Shown: positions 7,801 through 14,739 of the stretch, piece after piece | How positions within the stretch are numbered: position 1 is the first letter of the stretch | Layout: every line of letters begins with the position of its first letter | The notes under the pieces: generated by a model | Told to the model about the DNA's origin: nothing | The model's input: the letters and a program-made list of their open reading frames with translations, nothing else | Database searches by the model: none | NCBI GenBank assembly: GCA_026002695.1 | Contig: BOCB01000032.1 | Coordinates: 1-17,610 of the forward strand | Direction: 5' to 3' | From: Synergistales bacterium | Lineage (GTDB): Bacteria > Synergistota > Synergistia > Synergistales > Synergistaceae | Length of the DNA stretch: 17,610 nucleotides | Position numbers and translations under genes: made by a program

Positions 7801-9549
7801 GTGAAGAGTTCGTTCAAGACAAAATGGCGGCAGTTATGGTATCCGACGCAGTTCCGGCTGCCTGAGCCTGAGTTTGCCAAAGAACAGCTCGATCTGTTGG
7901 AGGAGCTCATTCAGCTCATTCAGCCCACCATGTCCTTTGAGGAGAGGTCGGCAAAGGGTGAGAGGATCAGCATGGCCAATTTTCTCGTTGACCTCGGCAC
8001 CGGAATATGGCGCATAAGGCGCAGGATAGAAGGCCTCTCGAAGATGCCCAAGGAAGTGAGCGACGCTCTCTACTCGCTCGAAAGCACATGGGAGTCCATG
8101 TCCGACGGCGGCGTCGAGATAATTGATTACATCGGCACGATTCCGCCCAAGGGAGAGGTTCGCGTGGTCGAGGTGCGGGAGATACCGAACCTCGCGCGCG
8201 AAGAGGTAATAGACGCCATAAAACCGGCTATACTGCTGCGCGGCGAGATAATTCAGGTCGGCGAGGTCGTGATCGGACGCCCGCAGGCAACGCTCGAGTC
8301 AGAGGAAACGCCCGTTGTCGTCCCGGACGAGCCCGAGAATGAAGAGGCAGTCGGCGGAACGGCTGAGGCAGGGTATGCGAGCGCCGCCTCGGAAAGCGTT
8401 GAAGAGCTGAGGTCCTCCGAAAATGACGAGATGGCGGACGAACCCGAGCGCGAGGAAGAAACGCCGCCCGACGAGATATTGAGCGAGCCCGAGGACGAAA
8501 AGGAAATGCCGGGCGAACCCGAAGCGCCGGAGGAATACGCCGAAGCAGAGGCACAGCCGGAAACCGAAGCTGAACTATCTCCGGTATCCGAGGATGAGCT
8601 GCCTGATACTGATACTGATACTGATACTGATACTGATACTGATACTGAGTTCGAGGCGGAAGTGCTGCCCGGCGAACCCAATGAGCTGCCGCCTCTGATC
8701 GACGCCGAGAGCGTTGATGAGCCGCCCGCCGAAGAATACGCTGACGCGCCGAATGAGAACGAGCCGCCTTTGATACCTTTGATAATAGATAATGAGACTG
8801 CGGAGACCGAAGCCGAATTGCCCGGCGAAACCGATACCGAAGAGCCGGATGAATCAGAAACGGGCCGGTCGGTTGAGGCCGAAGTACCGGAGACAGCCGA
8901 GCATGATTTTGCCTTGGGGGAGGAGTTGTTATCCGACGCCGAGGCCGAAGCGCTCAATGGCCCGGATTTTGAAGAACCTGAGGCCGAAACGGAAGAACCG
9001 GACGAACCCCCGCCTTTGATATATGATGAGAGCGCGGACGAGCTATCCGCCGCCGGATATGATAATATATCAGCTGAGGATGAGCCGCCGCCGATAAACG
9101 AAGTTGAGCCGCCGGAAATCTTGGAAAATGACGAGCCTCCGGTTCTGGCGGAGAGCGAAGAGGGCATCGTCGGGGACATATTTGAATCCGAGCTGACCGC
9201 CTCCGAAGAGCCGCAGAAGCCCAAAAAACGCGGCAGAAGACCGAAGAGTGAGATTATTGCCGAGCCGGAATCGGCGCCGGCCGAGGAACCGCCCAAGAAG
9301 CGCGGAAGAAAGCCGAAGAGCGCGTCAACGCTGCCGGAGCCGATGAATGAAATAGACAGCGCGGCGATCGAAGCGATGCTGCTCAACGGACGCGGAAAGA
9401 AACGGGGCGTGAAAGACAAGGACGCGGCCGAGCCGGAACCGCCGAAAAAGCGCGGAAGAAAGCCGAAAGCCGAGACTGACGCGGCGAGCGAGGATAAACC
9501 GGAGCCGAAGAAGCCCGGCAGGAAGAAAAAAGATAAAAAAGACAGTTAA
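7801..9549 (+). CDS. GrpE-like N-terminal domain, acidic linker and AT-hook tail
   Basis: The 582-aa product is not a known named protein to me. Residues 1-100 are helical and basic (KTKWRQLW, then IWRIRRRIEGL). Residues 104-160 (GVEIIDYIGTIPPKGEV, later ILLRGEIIQVGEVVIGR) align by eye with the C-terminal beta domain of GrpE, the DnaK nucleotide exchange factor. About 162-470 is a low-complexity Glu/Asp/Pro/Ala-rich, presumably disordered linker that includes seven Asp-Thr pairs. The tail carries AT-hook-like motifs KKRGRRPK (475-482), KKRGRKPK (499-506 and 549-556) and KKPGRKKK (570-577), which in other proteins bind the minor groove of AT-rich DNA. GTG 7801 was chosen because the GrpE-like region begins soon after it; TTG 7765 would add a Cys-rich dozen residues that look non-coding. 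It is the first gene of a probable three-gene operon. Function is unknown; coupling of chaperone-like binding to DNA is speculation. Confidence 0.75.
   Translation: MKSSFKTKWRQLWYPTQFRLPEPEFAKEQLDLLEELIQLIQPTMSFEERSAKGERISMANFLVDLGTGIWRIRRRIEGLSKMPKEVSDALYSLESTWESMSDGGVEIIDYIGTIPPKGEVRVVEVREIPNLAREEVIDAIKPAILLRGEIIQVGEVVIGRPQATLESEETPVVVPDEPENEEAVGGTAEAGYASAASESVEELRSSENDEMADEPEREEETPPDEILSEPEDEKEMPGEPEAPEEYAEAEAQPETEAELSPVSEDELPDTDTDTDTDTDTDTEFEAEVLPGEPNELPPLIDAESVDEPPAEEYADAPNENEPPLIPLIIDNETAETEAELPGETDTEEPDESETGRSVEAEVPETAEHDFALGEELLSDAEAEALNGPDFEEPEAETEEPDEPPPLIYDESADELSAAGYDNISAEDEPPPINEVEPPEILENDEPPVLAESEEGIVGDIFESELTASEEPQKPKKRGRRPKSEIIAEPESAPAEEPPKKRGRKPKSASTLPEPMNEIDSAAIEAMLLNGRGKKRGVKDKDAAEPEPPKKRGRKPKAETDAASEDKPEPKKPGRKKKDKKDS
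8605..8646 (+). repeat. (GATACT)7 microsatellite inside the AT-hook gene
   Basis: Seven perfect tandem GATACT units encode (Asp-Thr)7 within the acidic linker. The 6-nt unit means copy-number changes keep the reading frame and only lengthen or shorten the linker. Confidence 0.95.
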
Positions 9550-9559
9550 CTTGTTCTTA

Positions 9560-9566
9560 GGGGGGT
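9560..9566 (+). promoter_or_regulatory. Shine-Dalgarno-like G-run upstream of the LysM gene
   Basis: Six Gs then T (9560-9566) form the only SD-like site before this gene. It lies 7 nt before CTG 9573 and 4 nt before ATT 9570, but 45 nt before the first standard start, GTG 9612. Confidence 0.5.
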
Positions 9567-9611
9567 ATAATTCTGGTCGAACACGTCAGGCACCATAAAG
9601 TTCCTCCGAGT

Positions 9612-10631
9612 GTGAAGCTGAAGCTCCTCAAGCCGCCGGAGAGCGGCTTCGGGGTCCACACCGAGGACATAATGGACGGAATGCAAAAGATAAAGGCGGT
9701 CGCCGCTCTTGTGGAGTCCGTCCTTGTCTGGCGTGCTCAGCATATAGCGTGGAATGTGGACATCAGCAAGGCCGAGCCTATACTCTTCCGCCTGATATAT
9801 AAAGAAGGCTCCGAGAATCCTCAGGCGATGGACCTGCTCGCCAGAATTTACTTCCAGCAGGGCAAGTACGAGAAGGCCAAAGAGCTTTGGGGCCGCGCTT
9901 GGGAGCTTCAGCCGGGGAATCCCGCGCTGAAGAGGGCGGCGGCTCTCATGCAGAATATGGCCAAATCCCCGAGGAGGGCATTATTCCGGCACAGGCTGGG
10001 CGTAATCGCGCGCGGCGCGATGGCGCTGGCTCTGTTCTGCGCGGTCTGCTGGGGAGGCGTCAAGGGTTACGGCGCGGTCAGCGAGTGGGCGGCAGGGCCG
10101 CTGGTTGTGCGCAATCTCACGGGCAGCTTCCATTACGAGTACGACTCGGTAACGAAGAACATGGTCTATGTCCCGGGCCCGTCGGCCGTAGAATCGGCGC
10201 AGACGGCCTCTCCGATTGACATGGGGGAAAAGGACGGCTCGTATCGCTTGGGCTTCACGCGGAAGCGCGCCTCGGGTTCGGACATCGGCAGGGTAGAGGT
10301 CGTAGTCGAGCGGGAGGGCGGGTTAGTAAAAGCGACCGGCAAGCTGCCGAACCTGTACGCAAGATATTTGGTCGAGCAGTCGCTGTGGGGTATTCCGGGC
10401 GTTACGGAAGTTGACATGAGGAACCTTACGGTAGACCGCGCATATCGCGTGAGCAGGGGCGACAGCCTCTGGATAATCGCGCGCAAGATATACGGCGAAG
10501 GCTCGAACTGGACTCTGCTCGCCAAGATAAACAACCTGCAAGACCCCAACATGCTGCGCGTCGGACAGGAACTGTCCCTGCCTCTCGGCACGGAGGAGCT
10601 CGTTCCGGACAATAATAACGTCTCTCCGTAA
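9612..10631 (+). CDS. TPR-TM-BON-LysM envelope protein
   Basis: The 339-aa product (from GTG 9612) has one or two TPR-like helical repeats (about residues 52-115, with ARIYFQQGKYEKAKELW and LQPGNP). A single transmembrane helix follows (about 134-152), then an exported part. This holds a BON-like domain (about 225-276: GGLVKATGKLPN, IPGVTEVDMRNLTV) and a C-terminal LysM (about 277-332: YRVSRGDSLWIIARKIYG, then NPxxLRVGQELSLP). LysM binds peptidoglycan-type glycans; BON-LysM pairs occur in E. coli YgaU/Kbp. The TPR part should be cytoplasmic and the BON-LysM part periplasmic. The frame is open upstream to 9561 and reads sensibly, so the true start may be a non-canonical CTG 9573 or ATT 9570 beside the SD. 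The stop overlaps the pyrK start by one base (TAATG). A wall-linked sensor or scaffold role is inference. Confidence 0.8.
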   Translation: MKLKLLKPPESGFGVHTEDIMDGMQKIKAVAALVESVLVWRAQHIAWNVDISKAEPILFRLIYKEGSENPQAMDLLARIYFQQGKYEKAKELWGRAWELQPGNPALKRAAALMQNMAKSPRRALFRHRLGVIARGAMALALFCAVCWGGVKGYGAVSEWAAGPLVVRNLTGSFHYEYDSVTKNMVYVPGPSAVESAQTASPIDMGEKDGSYRLGFTRKRASGSDIGRVEVVVEREGGLVKATGKLPNLYARYLVEQSLWGIPGVTEVDMRNLTVDRAYRVSRGDSLWIIARKIYGEGSNWTLLAKINNLQDPNMLRVGQELSLPLGTEELVPDNNNVSP

Positions 10632-11335
10632 TGTCCAGGGTAATCTCAAATAAAAGAATATCCCCCGGCGGCAATTTTTTTCTGCTCAAAACATCCCCCG
10701 GTAACGGCGCGAGGATGGGGCAGTTTTGTATGCTCCGCTCGTGGGGAACATACCCCCTTCTTTCAAGGCCGATAAGCGTGTTCGACGCTGACGGCGACAG
10801 CGTCTCGTTTCTGTACAGGGCCGTGGGCGAAGGAACCGATCTGCTCTCGAAACTTCGCGAGGGCGGCGACATATCCGTGGGGCGTCCGCTCGGCAGCGGC
10901 TTTCCCAATATCGGAGGCCGTGTGGCGATGGTCGGCGGCGGAGCCGGCATCGCTCCTTTGTACCTTGCCGCGAAGACTTTGAAAAGCTCGGATGAGCGCA
11001 ATACGGCCGATATGTACCTGGGTTTTTCGGACGAGCCCCTGCTGCTCGACGAGTACGGGAGCGTCTGCGACGCCCTTGCCTTTGACGTCGGAGGCTTCGT
11101 CACGGACATCGTGCCGTGCGGGAATTACGACTGCGTCATATCCTGCGGCCCCGAGGCCATGATGCGCGCCCTCCACGAAAAATGCAAAACCGCCCGCGTA
11201 CCTCTCTATGTCTCCTTGGAAAAACACATGGCCTGCGGCTTCGGCGTCTGCCTCGGCTGCTCGCTCGACACAACCCGCGGAAGAAAAAAAGTCTGCGCCG
11301 ACGGCCCGGTGTTCAAATCAGACGAAGTGTTTTAA
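10631..11335 (+). CDS. pyrK: Dihydroorotate dehydrogenase electron transfer subunit (PyrK)
   Basis: The 234-aa product carries FAD and a [2Fe-2S] cluster and passes electrons from dihydroorotate dehydrogenase B (PyrD) to NAD+ in pyrimidine synthesis. It shows the FAD-binding RPIS motif (LLSRPISVF), a nucleotide-binding glycine loop (VGGGAGIAP), CGPEAMM, and the cluster block MACGFGVCLGC. The ligands are Cys202, Cys207, Cys210 and Cys222 (C-x4-C-x2-C-x11-C). The length is slightly short for the family (about 250-260 aa). Translation is coupled to the LysM gene by the TAATG overlap. pyrD, the usual neighbour, is absent; a related ferredoxin reductase-like subunit with another partner is possible but less likely. 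A weak GC stem at 11371-11381 (CGGG/CCCG, then TTT) is the only terminator-like sequence after it. Confidence 0.85.
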   Translation: MSRVISNKRISPGGNFFLLKTSPGNGARMGQFCMLRSWGTYPLLSRPISVFDADGDSVSFLYRAVGEGTDLLSKLREGGDISVGRPLGSGFPNIGGRVAMVGGGAGIAPLYLAAKTLKSSDERNTADMYLGFSDEPLLLDEYGSVCDALAFDVGGFVTDIVPCGNYDCVISCGPEAMMRALHEKCKTARVPLYVSLEKHMACGFGVCLGCSLDTTRGRKKVCADGPVFKSDEVF

Positions 11336-11425
11336 TTGATGAACAAAAAAAGAGCACCCGCATAGCATTCCGGGCCGCCCGTTTGAGTTCGCTTCCGCAA
11401 GCCCTCGCTGAGTAAATGATGATTT

Positions 11426-11514
11426 TTAGAAGCCTAAAGGGTAACGATAAAAAACCTGACCGGCTCTACATCTCAAAACGGCTAAATCCCATTTTGGCTA
11501 TTTAATCAGCGCTT
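11426..11514. repeat. 89-bp direct repeat, copy 2
   Basis: It is 87/89 identical to 7603-7691, in the same orientation. It ends 27 bp before the -35 box of the flgK sigma-28 promoter. Sequence just upstream has diverged, so the 9-bp outer stem of copy 1 is broken here (several mismatches across 11419-11427 and 11443-11451). It occupies part of the 325-bp gap between pyrK and flgK, which has no gene. Confidence 0.9.
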
Positions 11515-11541
11515 GCCGCTCAATTTCCTCCCCTCCGCGTC

Positions 11542-11569
11542 AAAAGTTTGCGCCCCTCTTAGCCGATAC
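11542..11569 (+). promoter_or_regulatory. Sigma-28 (FliA/SigD-type) flagellar promoter
   Basis: AAAAGTTT (11542-11549; consensus TAAAGTTT), a 12-bp spacer and GCCGATAC (11562-11569; consensus GCCGATAA) match the late-flagellar promoter class. The predicted start is near 11576, giving a leader of about 85 nt before flgK. Confidence 0.8.
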
Positions 11570-11604
11570 TAAACGAAGAAGAAATATTTGTTTAGAGAAA
11601 GCTT

Positions 11605-11641
11605 GGATTTATCGTCAGGAGCCTAACGGCGGCGATAAACC
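11605..11641 (+). promoter_or_regulatory. Dyad/hairpin element in the flgK leader
   Basis: TTTATCGTC (11608-11616) pairs with GGCGATAAA (11631-11639), extended by GG/CC around a bulged A. An AGGA bulge (11617-11620) and an inner hairpin GCC-TAAC-GGC (11621-11630) stack on it. It lies 7 nt before the flgK SD, so as RNA it could influence translation. It shares its plan with 7596-7628. Confidence 0.6.
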
Positions 11642-11660
11642 TTTTCGTGGAGGGATTAGC

Positions 11661-14600
11661 ATGGTCAGCACATATCACGGTATAGAGACGGGCCGCCGCG
11701 CGGTCGAGTATTTCAAGAAGGGCATGGAGATATCGGGCCTCAATATTACCAACATGAACAACGAGGGCTACAGCCGCCAGGTTCTGAACAGGCAGGCGAC
11801 GCCGGGGCTCGTATCGAACCCCGCCATCAGTTACCTCGGCACCGGCGTCGAGATAACCTCGATACAGCGTATGCGCGACCTCTTCCTCGACGCGAGATAC
11901 AGGCGAGCCACCGCCGACCAGGCATATTGGGAGACGATGGTTGCCGGCGTGAAGCGCGTCGAGACCTTCATCGTGAGCACGAACGAGAAAGGGCTCACCA
12001 ACCTGATGGACTCGTTCTGGGCGGCGCTGGAGGAAGTCCACAAGCGCCCCGACGACGCGGCGATACGCAACGCCTTCCTGCAGGCCACCGACTCGATGAC
12101 GCTCTTCACGAACGACCTCCGGAGCGAATATCTGAAATACCGCGACGAACTCAATAAAAACGTCCGCGACATGGTCGGCGACGCCAACGATTATATAGAT
12201 CAGATCGCGCTCCTCAACGTCGGCATAAAGAAGGTTCAAGTAGCCGGCGGCGACGCGAACGTACTGCTCGACGAGCGCGACCTGCTGGCCGACAAACTCG
12301 TTCGCCTCACGGGCGCCGACATCGGCGTCGCCGGCAAGGACGACCTCGACGCCGACTACAAGGTAACGCTCAACGGCAAGACGCTAGTCCAGGGCGACAA
12401 GGTGCGCCACCTCATGCTCGTCGAGAACGCGGCGAACTCCGGCTTCTTCGAGGTACAGGTGGAGTACGACCAGTACGACCTTTCGAGCGACGAGAGAGTT
12501 GCCGGCGTAATAGTCGAGCAGAGGGCGAAGACGATCGGCACATGCTCGCTGAACGGCGTACACGAGCTCGACGTCATCCGCACCGCCGACGAGCTCTACT
12601 GGACGGTCGGACACGGCTATGACCGCGTGCCCGTGGAATACCGGAGCGACGCCGTCGGCTTGGAGGGCTCGTTCGCCATTCAGGTGGGCTCGGCGGGGGC
12701 GCGCGTGTACAGCCGGGTGTTCGACGACGACTCGGTTCAGGGGCGTGTGCTCGGAGAGCCTCAGTTCGGCGAGCTGAAAGAGTTCGACTTCAGGATGGCC
12801 GCCGGCGATTTCGAGACGACGATAACGGTCAAGTGGGACGACACGATAGCGACCCCCGGATGGGAGATAAGCGACAACAGGGGCAGCACCCCAAAGCAAG
12901 TGGGGCCGAATTTTGGGGACGGCGATCTCGCCGCGTTTATAAATGAAAATTACGGCTCTGACCTGAGCGCCAAAACCAACGCGAGCGACTCCTCGATATC
13001 CGAAGGCGCGATCGTGATAGAGGGCGTCGGCGAGCAGGAGGGGCGTCCGATCTCCATCACGGACTTCGTGGGCGACCTCATGAAGTCGAACGGCCTCGCC
13101 AACGAGAACCCGATAGTGCTCATAGAGGTGGAGGAGGAGGACACGCTCCAGACCATCGCCAACAAGATAAACAACGCCTACAAGTTCGACCTGACGAGGC
13201 GCAACGCGGACGGATCGCCCCTTTACACGACAAACCCGCCGCTCACCCCGCCCTCCTCTCCCGATCAGTGGGTGCACGCTTCGGTGGAGACGGACGAGGA
13301 CGGGAAGTTTTTCCTCTGCGTTACAAGCAATGTCGCGGGCGAAGCCCCGAGGATAAACATACTCTCCGGCTCGTCGTGCGGCGGCGGCGTAAACGACCTG
13401 CACACCGCGGCGGCTCTCGGCTTGGTGAACAACATCTACGACACGGACGCTACCGGCAAGCCCATCGTCGCCAATGCCAATACCAATATAATTCAAGAGA
13501 ACGCGGCGAGCTATATACAGATGGTAAGGGAAGAGGGCTCCGCCTTTTATCCCGTAGCCGACCAATATACCAAGAGCACCAAGGGCGAGACGGTGCCCGA
13601 CGTGTTCGTCGACGACGCGTACTTCGCGGTGGACGGTCAGAGGCTGCCCGTCCAGACGATCAAGTATGGTGTTGATGCGAACGGCAACCCGATGTACTAC
13701 CTCGTGCAGGACGCCATCGGTATCGGCAAGCCGCATGTTACCGTGCTTGATCCCGGTACCAATTTACCGACAGATTACTTGGTTCAGACATCTAACGGGA
13801 AGTCATACGTCGATATAGGCGGTACGCGCTACGACGTGGAGACGGACGCAAAAAAGATCAAGGCGAACGGCGTCGAGTACGTCTACGTGGGCAATACGAG
13901 CTACCGCGTCTACGGAACAGAGGACGAGGCTTATGTCGTTACGGGGGGCAAGAGGTATCTGTCGGCGTCGAACGATTTCAAGGAGGCGCGCTACATACCG
14001 GCGAACGGCGACGCTAACGCCGACGCTCTCTCCGAGGTCGTCTACGGGATACGCTTCTTCCTGCGCGACGAGGGCGCCACGACGATACTGTCGCGGCATC
14101 ACGTTACGAAGGGCGAGATATACGCCTCGCTGACGCTGCGCGACGATATGATTCTGGGACAGACGGACTCGTTCGACGAGTTGATCTACGAGCTCGCGTC
14201 GCAGTTCAACGCCTCTCACTACGCGGGCTACGGCACGGGCGATTACGAGGACGTTACCGGGCTTGCGTTCTTCGATTTGATAAAGACCGGATACGGCGCG
14301 TTCGGCAAGCTGAAGATGGACGACGCGGCGCTCTTCGACCAGTCGAGGATTGCGGCGGCGGCGGGCGACGGGAAGGGTCATTCGATGGGTTACGGGGACG
14401 GCTCGAACGCGCTGGAGATAGCGAGGCTGAAGCAGGCGAAGCTGTTCATGGGCGGCACGGCGGATTTCAACGACCTTTACCGGAAGTTCGTCGCCGACGT
14501 GGGCTCTTTCGGCCAGCGGGCGTCGAATTCACTCTCGACCGAGAATTACATACTGGAGCAGGTGAGCGTGCAGAGGGATTCGATAATGGGCGTCAACTCG

Positions 14601-14723
14601 AGCGAGGAGATGCTGAGCTTAGTCGAGCTGAACAACGAGTACAACAAGTCGGCGCAGTATATCTCGTCGCTCTTCCAGGTGATAGACAAGATAATAAACG
14701 GCGTAGGCCGAGTGGGCGTATAA
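11661..14723 (+). CDS. flgK: Flagellar hook-associated protein FlgK, large paralogue 1
   Basis: The 1020-aa product is the first hook-filament junction protein, exported through the flagellar type III system and assembled on the hook tip. The N-terminus has the FlgK block GLNITNMNNEGYSRQ (consensus NIxNxxTxGYSRQ). The C-terminus ends in the coiled D0-type helix RDSIMGVNSSEEMLSLV, but the usual FQ..Y there is LNNEY. E. coli FlgK is about 550 aa; the extra length lies in the central exposed domains. Residues about 652-768 contain an expansion of Tyr-Val/Gly-rich units that paralogue 2 has only once. SD GGAGGGA (11649-11655) lies 5 nt before the ATG. It is transcribed from the sigma-28 promoter, and the second FlgK follows after 16 bp. 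Confidence 0.9.
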   Translation: MVSTYHGIETGRRAVEYFKKGMEISGLNITNMNNEGYSRQVLNRQATPGLVSNPAISYLGTGVEITSIQRMRDLFLDARYRRATADQAYWETMVAGVKRVETFIVSTNEKGLTNLMDSFWAALEEVHKRPDDAAIRNAFLQATDSMTLFTNDLRSEYLKYRDELNKNVRDMVGDANDYIDQIALLNVGIKKVQVAGGDANVLLDERDLLADKLVRLTGADIGVAGKDDLDADYKVTLNGKTLVQGDKVRHLMLVENAANSGFFEVQVEYDQYDLSSDERVAGVIVEQRAKTIGTCSLNGVHELDVIRTADELYWTVGHGYDRVPVEYRSDAVGLEGSFAIQVGSAGARVYSRVFDDDSVQGRVLGEPQFGELKEFDFRMAAGDFETTITVKWDDTIATPGWEISDNRGSTPKQVGPNFGDGDLAAFINENYGSDLSAKTNASDSSISEGAIVIEGVGEQEGRPISITDFVGDLMKSNGLANENPIVLIEVEEEDTLQTIANKINNAYKFDLTRRNADGSPLYTTNPPLTPPSSPDQWVHASVETDEDGKFFLCVTSNVAGEAPRINILSGSSCGGGVNDLHTAAALGLVNNIYDTDATGKPIVANANTNIIQENAASYIQMVREEGSAFYPVADQYTKSTKGETVPDVFVDDAYFAVDGQRLPVQTIKYGVDANGNPMYYLVQDAIGIGKPHVTVLDPGTNLPTDYLVQTSNGKSYVDIGGTRYDVETDAKKIKANGVEYVYVGNTSYRVYGTEDEAYVVTGGKRYLSASNDFKEARYIPANGDANADALSEVVYGIRFFLRDEGATTILSRHHVTKGEIYASLTLRDDMILGQTDSFDELIYELASQFNASHYAGYGTGDYEDVTGLAFFDLIKTGYGAFGKLKMDDAALFDQSRIAAAAGDGKGHSMGYGDGSNALEIARLKQAKLFMGGTADFNDLYRKFVADVGSFGQRASNSLSTENYILEQVSVQRDSIMGVNSSEEMLSLVELNNEYNKSAQYISSLFQVIDKIINGVGRVGV

Positions 14724-14739
14724 AGGGGAGGCTGCGATA

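Noticed and set aside
8253..9419. Ser-rich reverse-strand open frame of 388 aa opposite the AT-hook gene
   Set aside because: The low-complexity Ser/Gly composition is just the complement of the Glu/Asp/Pro linker codons.
11631..11638. GGCGATAA as a second sigma-28 -10 box
   Set aside because: There is no TAAA-type -35 at the right distance (11612-11619 is TCGTCAGG), and the sequence is one arm of the leader hairpin.
12384..13736. Reverse-strand open frame of 450 aa opposite flgK1, and similar frames opposite flgK2
   Set aside because: Shadows of FlgK coding sequence with no SD or recognisable protein motif.
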